DNA of 47,896 bases from Kineosporia sp. NBRC 101731 (GTDB lineage Bacteria; Actinomycetota; Actinomycetes; Actinomycetales; Kineosporiaceae). The translations under genes were made by a program, and so were the position numbers. The notes under the pieces are model-generated. The model ran no database searches and was not told where the DNA came from. It was given only the letters and a program-made list of their open reading frames with translations. How positions within the stretch are numbered: position 1 is the stretch's first letter; each line of letters starts with the position of its first letter. Where the stretch lies: assembly GCF_030269305.1 (NCBI RefSeq), contig NZ_BSTC01000026.1, forward strand, positions 1-47,896. Direction: 5' to 3'. This document shows positions 22,385 to 30,611 of this stretch, piece by piece.

Positions 22385-23116
22385 ATGACCTCCACCTCCT
22401 CGTCCGCCCCCGGCTCCGTCGTCCGGGCGCTCGTCGTCGAGGACGAGCAGGACCTGGCCGATGCGCTGGCCCGCATCCTCACACTGGAGGGATGGCAGGT
22501 CCGGACCGCGGGCGACGGCGCCGGGGCCGTCCGGCTGGCGGCGCAGGACCCGCCCGACATCGTCGTCCTGGACGTGATGCTCCCCGACACGACCGGCCTG
22601 GAGGTGCTGCGCGGCCTGCGCGCGGTCGACCCGGACGTGTGCGTGCTGTTCCTGACCGCCCGCGACAGCCTGGAAGACCGGGTGGCGGGTATCGCGGCCG
22701 GTGGCGACGACTACCTGACCAAACCGTTCGCCACCGAGGAACTACTGGCCCGCCTGCGAGGGCTCCTGCGCCGGGCCCGGCTCGCGTCCGACCCGGCCCC
22801 GGGCATCGGCGGGAACGGGCTCGTGGTCGGGGACCTGGTGATGGACGAGGACGCCCGTGAGGTCACCCGGGGCGGCGATCGGGTCGACCTGACCGTGACC
22901 GAGTTCGAGCTCCTGCGCTTCCTCATGCGCAACCCGCGCCGCGCCCTGTCCAAGACGCAGATCCTGGACCGGGTCTGGAACTACGACTTCGGTGGTGACG
23001 CCCACGTGGTCGAGCTGTACATCTCCTACCTGCGCAAGAAGATCGACCGGGGACGGGAACCGATGATCCACACGGTGCGCGGCATCGGGTACATCCTCAA
23101 ACCGGCCGGCCGATGA
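22385..23116 (+). CDS. OmpR/PhoB-type response regulator
   Basis: A 243-residue regulator. The receiver has the VVEDEQ acidic pocket, phosphoacceptor Asp63 in VVLDVMLPD, and the Lys in YLTKPFA. A linker leads to a winged-helix domain with DLTVTEFELLRFL, HVVELYISYLRKK and GIGYILKPAG. It overlaps the kinase gene by 4 bp (ATGA at 23113-23116). Placement directly upstream of the electron-transfer genes suggests that they are its regulon (inference). Confidence 0.93.
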   Translation: MTSTSSSAPGSVVRALVVEDEQDLADALARILTLEGWQVRTAGDGAGAVRLAAQDPPDIVVLDVMLPDTTGLEVLRGLRAVDPDVCVLFLTARDSLEDRVAGIAAGGDDYLTKPFATEELLARLRGLLRRARLASDPAPGIGGNGLVVGDLVMDEDAREVTRGGDRVDLTVTEFELLRFLMRNPRRALSKTQILDRVWNYDFGGDAHVVELYISYLRKKIDRGREPMIHTVRGIGYILKPAGR

Positions 23117-24585
23117 TCCGTCCCGGGCTTCCCCGCACCCTGCGGGGCCGGCTCATCGCCGTCCTGGCCCTGGCCCTGTCCATCGGTTTCGCCGCCACCG
23201 CGCTCGCCACCGCGCTGCTGGTCCGGCACGTCCTGCTCTCCCGTCTGGACGCCCAGCTGGAGGCTGCGGGTAACCGTTTCGCGGTCTCACTGGAGTACGA
23301 CGGCGAGAGCGACGACGACTCGGCCGACACCGCCGAGCGCTTCGGCCGGGTCGAGGGTCAGCTGGCCGGCACCCTCGGCGCCCGCCTGTACGGGGGAAAG
23401 GTCACGGACGCCGCGATCATCGGTGACGACCGCACCTCCACGCAGGTTCCCCTGACGGCCCGTCAGCGCCTCGCGCAGTTCACGGACGCGGCGGGTCCGG
23501 TCACGGTGGAGCTGCCTCGACTGGGCGACTACCGCATCGTCGTCACGGCCGGCCGGGACGGTGACCTGCTGGTCGCCGGACTGCCCGCCGAGCCGATCGA
23601 GCACACGGTCCGCGTACTCGTCCTGGCCGTGGCCGGGGTCTCCACCGTCGCCCTCCTGACCCTGGTGGTCGTGGCCGCCTCACTGGTGAGAGTCATGCTC
23701 CGGCCTCTGGCCCGGGTGTCCGCCACTGCCGCTGTGGTGGCCGGCCTGCCCCTGACCGCGCAGCAGGTCTCCCTGCCGCGCCGCCTCGACCAGCAGTCCG
23801 CCGGCAGCGAGATCGACGTTCTCATCAGTGCTTTCAATGCCATGCTGGAACAGGTCGAGTCGGCTCTGCACACCCGGGCCGACACCGAGGTGCGCCTGCG
23901 CCGGTTCCTGACCGATGCCAGCCACGAATTGCGCACACCGGTAGCCGTGATCCTCAGTCACGCGGAACTCGCCCGGCGCGAGGGGGGAGACTCCCTGCCC
24001 GAGGGGGTGAACCGATCGCTGGGACGGATCACCGCGCAGTCGCAGCGCATGCGTCACCTCGTCGACGACCTGCTGCTGCTGGCGCGCCTGGACAACGGCC
24101 GCCCCCTGGCCCACGAACCGGTCGACATCGTCCGGCTGGCCCTGGAGGCGCTCGACGACGCCCGCACCGCCAACCCCGGGCACCGGTGGAAGCTCTCCCT
24201 GCCCGATCACCCGGTCACCGTGCACGGCGACACCCACGCCCTGGCCCAGGTGCTGGCCAACCTCCTGACGAACGCGGCCACCCACACACCCGCCGGCACC
24301 ACCGTGACCCTGCACGTGCGGGAACTCAGCCGGCGCACGAGCATCGAGGTCCGGGACGACGGCCCGGGCATGCCCGCCGATCTGGTACCGCGGGCCTTCG
24401 AGCGGTTCGCGCGGGGCGACGTCCACCGCTCCGGCGGCAGCGGACTCGGGCTGGCCATCGTCGCCGCGATCGTGCAGGCCCATCTGGGTGACGTCGGACT
24501 CACCTCGACGGACGAGGGCACCACCGTGACCCTGACCCTCCCAGCCGATTCTGGTGCCACTCCCGGCTCCGTCCCAGCTTCCTGA
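23113..24585 (+). CDS. Sensor histidine kinase
   Basis: A 490-residue membrane kinase. The first transmembrane segment is at about residues 11-35. An extracytoplasmic domain of roughly 125 residues follows, then a second segment at about 165-195, a HAMP region (LRPLARVSATAAVV), the H box ASHELRTP with His271, and an ATPase domain with NLLTNAATHT, VRDDGPGMP and GSGLGLAIV. It is complete in all kinase motifs. The large outer domain could sense a redox or surface cue connected with the adjoining flavoprotein system. The next gene begins 55 bp downstream on the same strand. Confidence 0.92.
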   Translation: MIRPGLPRTLRGRLIAVLALALSIGFAATALATALLVRHVLLSRLDAQLEAAGNRFAVSLEYDGESDDDSADTAERFGRVEGQLAGTLGARLYGGKVTDAAIIGDDRTSTQVPLTARQRLAQFTDAAGPVTVELPRLGDYRIVVTAGRDGDLLVAGLPAEPIEHTVRVLVLAVAGVSTVALLTLVVVAASLVRVMLRPLARVSATAAVVAGLPLTAQQVSLPRRLDQQSAGSEIDVLISAFNAMLEQVESALHTRADTEVRLRRFLTDASHELRTPVAVILSHAELARREGGDSLPEGVNRSLGRITAQSQRMRHLVDDLLLLARLDNGRPLAHEPVDIVRLALEALDDARTANPGHRWKLSLPDHPVTVHGDTHALAQVLANLLTNAATHTPAGTTVTLHVRELSRRTSIEVRDDGPGMPADLVPRAFERFARGDVHRSGGSGLGLAIVAAIVQAHLGDVGLTSTDEGTTVTLTLPADSGATPGSVPAS

Positions 24586-24639
24586 GAACAATCACAGAGG
24601 TAGACCGGTCACCGTGGAGCCATCGAGCCAGGAGGCCCC

Positions 24640-26022
24640 ATGACCGCGATCTCACCGCCCCACCAGCACACCGCCCCGTTTCCGCCGGCTCCCGGCCGGG
24701 CCCGGATCACGCCGGTGGCCGCCCTCACACTGATCGCGCTCGGGGCTGCACCGGTGCTCGGCCTGTGGTGGCAGGACACCACCTTCGTCTCCGGTACGGG
24801 CGGGCTGCTCACCAACGCCGGGAGGATCACCGGGCTCGCCGCCGGGTACGCCGTGCTCGTGGTGCTGGCCCTGATGGCCCGGGTCCCCGCCCTGGAACGA
24901 GGCGTCGGCGCCGACCGGCTGGCCCGCTGGCACGCCGCCGGTGGCCGCTACGTGGTCAGTCTGGCCGTCGTGCACACCCTGCTGATCGTCGCCGGGTACA
25001 CGGTCGAGGGCCACACCGGGCTCCTGGCCCAGGTCCGGGCCCTGCTGACCAGCTTCGACATGCTGATGGCGACCGCCGCCCTGGGCCTCTTCCTGCTCGT
25101 CGGCGTCACCTCCGCCCGCGCGGCCCGCCGCCGTCTGGCCTACGAGACCTGGCACCTGGTGCACCTGCTCACCTACCTGGCCATCGCCCTCACCTTCACC
25201 CACCAGTTCTCCGCGGGCGCCGACTTCACCGACCGTCGGGTGCAGGTCGTGTGGCTGGCCCTGTACGCCGTGGTCGGGACCCTGCTGCTGTGGTACCGCC
25301 TACTGACCCCCCTGCTGAACCTCACCCGGCACACCCTGCGCGTCGAGAGTGTCGTGCCGCACGGCACCGACACCGTGTCCGTCACCGTGCGGGGCCGGAA
25401 CCTGGCCCGGCTCGACGCCCGGCCGGGACAGTTCTTCCGCTGGCGGTTCCTCACCCCCGGGCTCTGGGCCGCGGCCAACCCCTATTCCCTCTCGGCCCCT
25501 CCGGCCGGGGACCGGCTACGCATCACGGTCAAGACCGCCGGAACCCACAGCGCAGCACTGGCCCACCTGCGCCCCGGCACCCGGGTCCTCGCGGAGGGCC
25601 CCTACGGCTCCTTCACCGGCGACCTGGACCGGCGCTCGTCCCGGGGACGGGCCAGCGGCAAGGTGCTCCTGATCGGGATCGGCATCGGGATCACCCCGCT
25701 GAGGGCGCTCTTCGAGACGATCCCCGCCGCCCCCGGCGGCCTGACCCTCCTCTACCGTGCCCGCGACACCTCAGACCTGGTGCTGTGGCAGGAGATCCAG
25801 CAGATCGCCGCGGCCCGCGGCGCCCGTCTGGAATACCTGGTCGGCGACCGCCGATCCACCGACCATCTCTCCCGGCGGCAACTTCGATACCTTCTGCCGG
25901 ATCTGCGCGAGCACGAGGTCTACCTCTGCGGCCCGGACGAACTCGTCGGCCGGGTCATCCACAACCTGCGCCGCGAAGGTGTCCCCCGCGCCGCCGTCCA
26001 CCACGAGTCGTTCACGTTCTGA
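24640..26022 (+). CDS. Ferric-reductase-like membrane flavoprotein
   Basis: A 460-residue protein. Its N-terminal half has six hydrophobic segments with paired histidines (RWHAAG, AVVHTLL, ETWHLVHLL, FTHQFS) suited to two b-type haems, as in ferric reductases and NADPH oxidases. The C-terminal half is a ferredoxin-reductase module: RPGQFFRWRF and NPYSLSAPP for FAD, LLIGIGIGITPLRAL for NAD(P), and YLCGPDELV near the end. It should carry electrons from cytosolic NAD(P)H across the membrane. The next two genes encode an FMN-carrying protein and its flavin transferase, making an outward electron chain. Confidence 0.87.
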   Translation: MTAISPPHQHTAPFPPAPGRARITPVAALTLIALGAAPVLGLWWQDTTFVSGTGGLLTNAGRITGLAAGYAVLVVLALMARVPALERGVGADRLARWHAAGGRYVVSLAVVHTLLIVAGYTVEGHTGLLAQVRALLTSFDMLMATAALGLFLLVGVTSARAARRRLAYETWHLVHLLTYLAIALTFTHQFSAGADFTDRRVQVVWLALYAVVGTLLLWYRLLTPLLNLTRHTLRVESVVPHGTDTVSVTVRGRNLARLDARPGQFFRWRFLTPGLWAAANPYSLSAPPAGDRLRITVKTAGTHSAALAHLRPGTRVLAEGPYGSFTGDLDRRSSRGRASGKVLLIGIGIGITPLRALFETIPAAPGGLTLLYRARDTSDLVLWQEIQQIAAARGARLEYLVGDRRSTDHLSRRQLRYLLPDLREHEVYLCGPDELVGRVIHNLRREGVPRAAVHHESFTF

Positions 26023-26051
26023 CGGCACCGCGCCCCCGAAGGAGCCCCATC

Positions 26052-26504
26052 ATGAATCGCCTCGTGCTGACCAGCACGGCGACGGTCGCCGGGATCGTCG
26101 CCCTGCTGTCCCTCAAGACGCAGACCCAGAACTCACCGATCCTCACCACCACCGCGGCCGACACCTCGGGCTCCAGCGCCAGCTCGGACTCCAGCTCCGG
26201 CTCCAGCTCCAACGGATCGGCGACGTCGAGCACCTACACGGGCGACGCGGTGACCACCCGCTACGGCATCATCCAGGTACAGGTCACGGTGACGAACAAG
26301 AAGATCACCGACGTCTCGTTCGCCCAGCTCACCGCCTTCGACGGGCACTCGCAGCAGATCAACTCCTGGGCCGGCCCCGAGCTGATCCAGGAGGCGGTGC
26401 AGCAGCAGAGCGCCCAGGTGGACACCATTTCCGGTGCGACCTACACCAGCGACGGCTACCGCCAGTCCCTGCAGTCGGCCCTGGATCAGGCGGGTCTGAC
26501 GTGA
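26052..26504 (+). CDS. Exported FMN-binding domain protein
   Basis: A 150-residue protein. The N-terminal hydrophobic segment (about 4-20) is an export signal or anchor, followed by a flexible Ser/Gly-rich linker (about 38-58) and an FMN_bind domain. The flavinylation motif is DTISGATYTS, with Thr130 the likely site of covalent FMN attachment. It would accept electrons from the preceding membrane reductase and pass them to an extracytoplasmic acceptor. It overlaps the ApbE gene as GTGA (26501-26504), which fits a substrate and its modifying enzyme made together. Confidence 0.88.
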   Translation: MNRLVLTSTATVAGIVALLSLKTQTQNSPILTTTAADTSGSSASSDSSSGSSSNGSATSSTYTGDAVTTRYGIIQVQVTVTNKKITDVSFAQLTAFDGHSQQINSWAGPELIQEAVQQQSAQVDTISGATYTSDGYRQSLQSALDQAGLT

Positions 26505-27250
26505 CCACCACCAGCGCGCCGGCAGTCCACGCCGAACCCTGCATGGGCACGGTCTTCTCGTTCCGGATCACCGGCCGCGGGCTCGCGACCGGGTCTCTGG
26601 AACAAGCCCTGGCCCGGATCCATGCCATCGACGCGATGTTCTCCACCTACCGTGAGGACAGCCAGATCAGCCGCCTGCGCTCCGGCGACCTGCGGCTGCC
26701 GGACGCCTCACCGGACGTCCGCCGGGTGCTCCAGGAGTGCGAGCGCCTGGAACACCTTACCGACGGTTACTTCAGTGCCCGCCCCGACGGTGACCACCTC
26801 GACCCCTCCGGATACGTGAAGGGCTGGGCGGTCCAGGAGGCCTCCGGCATCCTGGCCGCGGCCGGGTCCCGCGACCACTGCGTCAACGGCGGAGGGGACG
26901 TCCTGTGCCTGGGCGCCCCGGAACCCGGCCGCGGCTGGCGGGTCGGGATCAGCGATCCACACGATTCCTCCCGGCTGCTGGAGACTCTCGAGGCCACCGG
27001 CCCGGTCGCGGTGGCCACCTCGGGCACGGCCCAGCGGGGCGCGCACATCCTCGACCCGCACACCGGGCGCCGCCGCACCGAACTGGCGTCGGTCACCGTC
27101 ATCGCCCCGGACATCGTCACCGCCGACGTGTACGCCACCGCCGCGGTGGCCATGGGACCCCGGCGGGCGGGCGAGTGGCTCGCCGGACAGGCCGGGATCC
27201 GGGCCGTGCTGGTGCTCGCCGACGGCCGCCGGACGGACATCCCCGGCTGA
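26501..27250 (+). CDS. apbE: FAD:protein FMN transferase
   Basis: A 249-residue ApbE-type enzyme that attaches FMN to the threonine of the neighbouring FMN-binding protein. The motifs are MGTVFSFRI at the start, DAMFSTYREDSQIS, DPSGYVKGWAVQ, the VNGGGDV region that binds FAD, and TADVYATAAVAMG with the metal-binding Asp. It is shorter than enterobacterial ApbE and lacks a lipoprotein signal, so it may act at the inner face or be exported by another route. GTG 26501 overlaps the stop of the substrate gene. Confidence 0.9.
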   Translation: MTTTSAPAVHAEPCMGTVFSFRITGRGLATGSLEQALARIHAIDAMFSTYREDSQISRLRSGDLRLPDASPDVRRVLQECERLEHLTDGYFSARPDGDHLDPSGYVKGWAVQEASGILAAAGSRDHCVNGGGDVLCLGAPEPGRGWRVGISDPHDSSRLLETLEATGPVAVATSGTAQRGAHILDPHTGRRRTELASVTVIAPDIVTADVYATAAVAMGPRRAGEWLAGQAGIRAVLVLADGRRTDIPG

Positions 27251-27292
27251 GCAGTACGCCCGCGCACCGCGGAGGGCAGAACGGGAAGCCGG

Positions 27293-28237
27293 TCAGAGCG
27301 GCGCCACGGTGATCGCCTCGCCCGCGGCCCGGGAGACGCACGGCATCACGAAGGATTCCCGTTCCTGCGCTGTCAGCACCAGGTCGCGGTGCTCGGCCTG
27401 GCCGGCGACCAGACGCAGCCGGCAGGTGCCGCAGGTGCCCGACCCGCAGGAGCTGGGGGTGCGTACTCCGCTGCGCCGCAAGGCATCCAGCGCCGTCTCG
27501 CCGGCGGCCACGCCGATCGGCTCGCCGGTGGGTTCCCAGGTCAGAGTGAACGGGGCGCTCGTGCCGCCGAGGGCGTCGACCCCGGCGAAGTCCTCGAAAT
27601 GGATGTGGGAGGGCCGCCAGTGCATGGTGAGCGCCCGCACCTCGTCCATCAGGGCCGTGGACCCGCAGCAGTAGACGTGGGTCTGGTCGTCGGGTTCGGC
27701 CAGCCACGGCCACAGGTCGGCGCGGCCGGAGACGGCGCTGTGATGGAGCACCACCACGTCCATCAGGTCCGGATGAGCGAGTTCCTCGGCGTAGGCGGTC
27801 TCCTCGCGGGTGCGGGTCAGGTACACCAGCCGCACCCGGGCCCGCGCCTGCTCGAGGAGGTGATGCAGCATCGAGCGGATCGGGGTGATGCCGATGCCAC
27901 CGGCCACGAGCAGGTAGCGCGGTGCCTCGACCAGATCGAAGGTACTGGTGGCAGCGGAAACAGTGAGCAGGGAACCGATCTCGGTGTCGTCGACCACACT
28001 CACCGAGCCACCTCGTCCGTCCGGCTGCCGGTGCACCGCGATCACGTAACGGTCGGTCTCGGACGCCGGGTTGGTGATGCTGTAGCTACGGCGCTGACCC
28101 GCCGGGGTCTCCAGCGACACGTGCGCACCGGGTGGGTGCGGCGGTAGAGCGCTGCCGGCCGGGTCACGCAGTTCGATCTCGCAGATGGACGATGTCAGCA
28201 TCCTTTTCGCGCTCACCCGGAGCCTTCGGTCGCTCAC
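27293..28237 (-). CDS. Ferredoxin-reductase-type oxidoreductase with C-terminal [2Fe-2S] domain
   Basis: A 314-residue phthalate-dioxygenase-reductase-like protein. The order is an FMN/FAD domain (RSYSITNPASE), an NAD(P) domain (LVAGGIGITPIRSM and VYCCGSTALMDEV), and a plant-type [2Fe-2S] domain with CGSGTCGTC and a fourth Cys in MPCVSRA. The start is GTG 28237, overlapping the MOSC gene as GTGA. It most likely feeds electrons from NAD(P)H to the molybdenum centre of that MOSC protein. In E. coli YcbX the MOSC and ferredoxin domains are one chain; here they are split and a flavin reductase is included. Confidence 0.88.
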   Translation of the reverse strand: MSDRRLRVSAKRMLTSSICEIELRDPAGSALPPHPPGAHVSLETPAGQRRSYSITNPASETDRYVIAVHRQPDGRGGSVSVVDDTEIGSLLTVSAATSTFDLVEAPRYLLVAGGIGITPIRSMLHHLLEQARARVRLVYLTRTREETAYAEELAHPDLMDVVVLHHSAVSGRADLWPWLAEPDDQTHVYCCGSTALMDEVRALTMHWRPSHIHFEDFAGVDALGGTSAPFTLTWEPTGEPIGVAAGETALDALRRSGVRTPSSCGSGTCGTCRLRLVAGQAEHRDLVLTAQERESFVMPCVSRAAGEAITVAPL

Positions 28238-29037
28238 CAGACCACCTCGTCCTCAATTTTGACCGCTCCACCGTCGATGACCTCGCCGTAGACGCCGATC
28301 TCGTCGGTGCCGATGTGCTGCACCAGCAGGCGCGGCAGCGGGATGTCACGACGGGCGTCGGCCGGGTTCACCTCGGTCGCCGCGCACCGGTGCGTGGTGC
28401 GCACGCCGTGCAGCCGGGCCTGGCCGATCGTGATGTCGCTGCCGACCAGACCCAGTTCGCTCCAGGCGGGCAGGCCGTCGACATAGATGTTGGCCCGCAG
28501 GCGTAACGGGTCGATCGACAGGCCGGTGCGCTGCTCCAGGTCGCGCACGGAGGCGAGGTTGATGATGGAGACCGCGTTCATCAGGGCGTCCGACACCACC
28601 GAGACGTCGGTGAACCGGCGGCCGTCCTCGCGGGCCAGCACCGGCAGCACCCCCGCCGGCAGGTCGAGCACCCGGGCGAAGAACGCCATGCTCCGCTCGC
28701 GGCCCTGCGGCGTGGTCCAGTTCTCCTGGAGGACGACGTGCTCGCGCACGCTCACGGTGAAGTTCTCGCTGTCGGCGTCCAGGTGGGTGTTCAGGCCGGC
28801 GAGCCGTTCCTCCTTCACCAGCACGAAGAACTGGTGCTTGCTCACCGGGGTGCGCCGTCCGGGGTGGTAGTCGCCTCCCGGACGGGCCAGCGCCCAGATC
28901 CGGTCGGCCGGGAAACCGGCCCCCGGCGTCAGCTCCACCTCGGACAACGGCTGCGCCGAAAGCCCTTTGACCGGATAGTGCCACAGCGAGACGACCCGCC
29001 CCACCGACGTCCCGGGTCCGTCGCGTTTGATGCCCAC
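28234..29037 (-). CDS. MOSC-domain molybdoenzyme (YcbX/mARC-like)
   Basis: A 267-residue protein with an N-terminal MOSC barrel (VVSLWHYPVKGLSAQPL), a middle stretch LRLRANIYVDGLPAWSE, and the MOSC domain with Cys218 in THRCAATEVNP, the expected molybdenum ligand. mARC/YcbX enzymes reduce N-hydroxylated compounds such as base analogues. The following overlapping gene supplies a flavin/[2Fe-2S] reductase, making a plausible two-component N-reductase. The start is GTG 29037 with a poor ribosome site, so the first few residues are uncertain. Confidence 0.87.
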   Translation of the reverse strand: MGIKRDGPGTSVGRVVSLWHYPVKGLSAQPLSEVELTPGAGFPADRIWALARPGGDYHPGRRTPVSKHQFFVLVKEERLAGLNTHLDADSENFTVSVREHVVLQENWTTPQGRERSMAFFARVLDLPAGVLPVLAREDGRRFTDVSVVSDALMNAVSIINLASVRDLEQRTGLSIDPLRLRANIYVDGLPAWSELGLVGSDITIGQARLHGVRTTHRCAATEVNPADARRDIPLPRLLVQHIGTDEIGVYGEVIDGGAVKIEDEVVW

Positions 29038-29063
29038 GCCGGGCCACTATTCCAGAAGGTTCC

Positions 29064-30611
29064 TCAGCCCGCGGCGATCGGTGGCCGATTGGTCGAGGCG
29101 AACAGGGCATCCAGCACCTCGGGCCGACCGGAGAACCCGAACAGCGGCCCCTGGGCGGAATCACAGCCCAGGGCGCGCAGAACGTCGGCCTGAGCCGGGC
29201 GTTCCACACCTTCGGCGATGACCAGGTGCCCGAGAGCGTGACCCATGCCCACCGCCGCGCCGGCGATGGCGGCCCCGGCCTCGTGCCGGTCGACGGTGGC
29301 CGTCATCGACTCGTCCAGTTTCAGCACCTGCACCGGCACGGTCCTCAGCCGGGCCAGGGGACAGGTGCCGGAGCCGAAGTGGTCCATCGCCAGCCGCACA
29401 CCCATCCGGTGCACCCCGGCCAGGTTCTGCGCGACGGCCGGGCTGTCGGCCCCGAACGCCTCCTCGACCAGCTCGATCACCAGCTGGTTGGCCGCCAGCC
29501 CGGTCTCCTGCAGCGTTTCGTTCACCAGGTCGACCACGTCGATCGCCTCGAAGGTCTGCACCGACAGGTTCACCGAGATCCGGCCCCGGCCCGGGCGCCA
29601 GTGCGCGGCCCGGCGGCATGCCTCCCGCAGCACCCAGGTGTCCAGATCGCCGATCATCCGGTACTCCTCGGCGATCGGCACGAATTCCGCGGCGGTCAGC
29701 GACGGGGAACCGGCCGGCTGCCAGTGCACCAGCGCCTCGGCGCCGATGATCTGGTGCCGGTCCAGGCGCATCACCGGCTGGTAGCGCAGGTTCAGCTGAC
29801 CGGCGGAGATGGCGGTGCGCAGCTGCGAGACGATGCGCATCTTGCGGTCGACGTCGAGCTGCATCTGGGTGTCGAAGACGCTCAGACGGGCCCGCCCGCC
29901 CCGTTTCGAGGCGTACATGGCCAGGTCTGCGCGCTGCAGGATGGTGTCGGTACCGGGACCGGGCACCGCGTCCTCCACGGTGTTCAGGGCCACGCCGATG
30001 CTCGCGCTGACCACCACCTCGCAGCTCTTGATCGTCAGCGGTCGTTCCAGCTCCACGGCGATCCGCTCGGCCAGTTCCTGCGCCCGGCCGGGGGTGGCGA
30101 ACGAGCCGGCCACGATGAACTCGTCCCCGCCCAGCCGGGCCACGACATCACCTCGGCGACAGACCGCGCGCAGCCGCTCGGCCGTCAGCACCAGCAGCTC
30201 GTCGCCGGCCTCGTGCCCCAGGCTGTCGTTGATCAGCTTGAACCCGTCGAGGTCGATGAACAGCACCGCCACCACCGGGCCGTCCTGATGCTGCGACGCG
30301 ATCAGCTGCTGCAGCCGTTCCAGCAGGGCGCGACGGTTGGGCAGGCCGGTCAGCTCGTCCATCAGCGCCGTGCGGCTCAGACTGTCGTGCAGGCCGCGCA
30401 TCTCGGTGGACGACACCTCCAGCGAGCGCTCCAGCAGGTACCGGTCCTTGTCGGCCTGCTCGTACGTGGCCGACACCACCGCCAGCAGCCGGGTCCAGAC
30501 CTCCGGCGCCGATGGCTGCTGCGGGTCCAGGCTCAGCCGGCGCAGCTGGCGGACCAGGAGCCGGTGCAGCTCGGGTTGCCGGTCCGGATCCTGCTCCGGA
30601 GGGGAGGTCAT
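29064..30611 (-). CDS. GGDEF-EAL protein (diguanylate cyclase with degenerate phosphodiesterase)
   Basis: A 515-residue cytoplasmic protein. A helical N-terminus (about 1-95) leads to a GGDEF domain with intact RLGGDEF and the inhibitory RxxD site as RRGD five residues before it. The EAL domain keeps AEALVHW, VNLS, ELVEEA, KLDES, AEGVE and QGP, but the metal-binding DDFG is MDHFG, so the second Asp is His. Cyclase activity is likely, while phosphodiesterase activity is doubtful. ATG 30611 overlaps the FIST sensor gene as ATGA, so that sensor is probably its input. It may set the c-di-GMP read by the riboswitch at 9171-9264. Confidence 0.9.
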   Translation of the reverse strand: MTSPPEQDPDRQPELHRLLVRQLRRLSLDPQQPSAPEVWTRLLAVVSATYEQADKDRYLLERSLEVSSTEMRGLHDSLSRTALMDELTGLPNRRALLERLQQLIASQHQDGPVVAVLFIDLDGFKLINDSLGHEAGDELLVLTAERLRAVCRRGDVVARLGGDEFIVAGSFATPGRAQELAERIAVELERPLTIKSCEVVVSASIGVALNTVEDAVPGPGTDTILQRADLAMYASKRGGRARLSVFDTQMQLDVDRKMRIVSQLRTAISAGQLNLRYQPVMRLDRHQIIGAEALVHWQPAGSPSLTAAEFVPIAEEYRMIGDLDTWVLREACRRAAHWRPGRGRISVNLSVQTFEAIDVVDLVNETLQETGLAANQLVIELVEEAFGADSPAVAQNLAGVHRMGVRLAMDHFGSGTCPLARLRTVPVQVLKLDESMTATVDRHEAGAAIAGAAVGMGHALGHLVIAEGVERPAQADVLRALGCDSAQGPLFGFSGRPEVLDALFASTNRPPIAAG

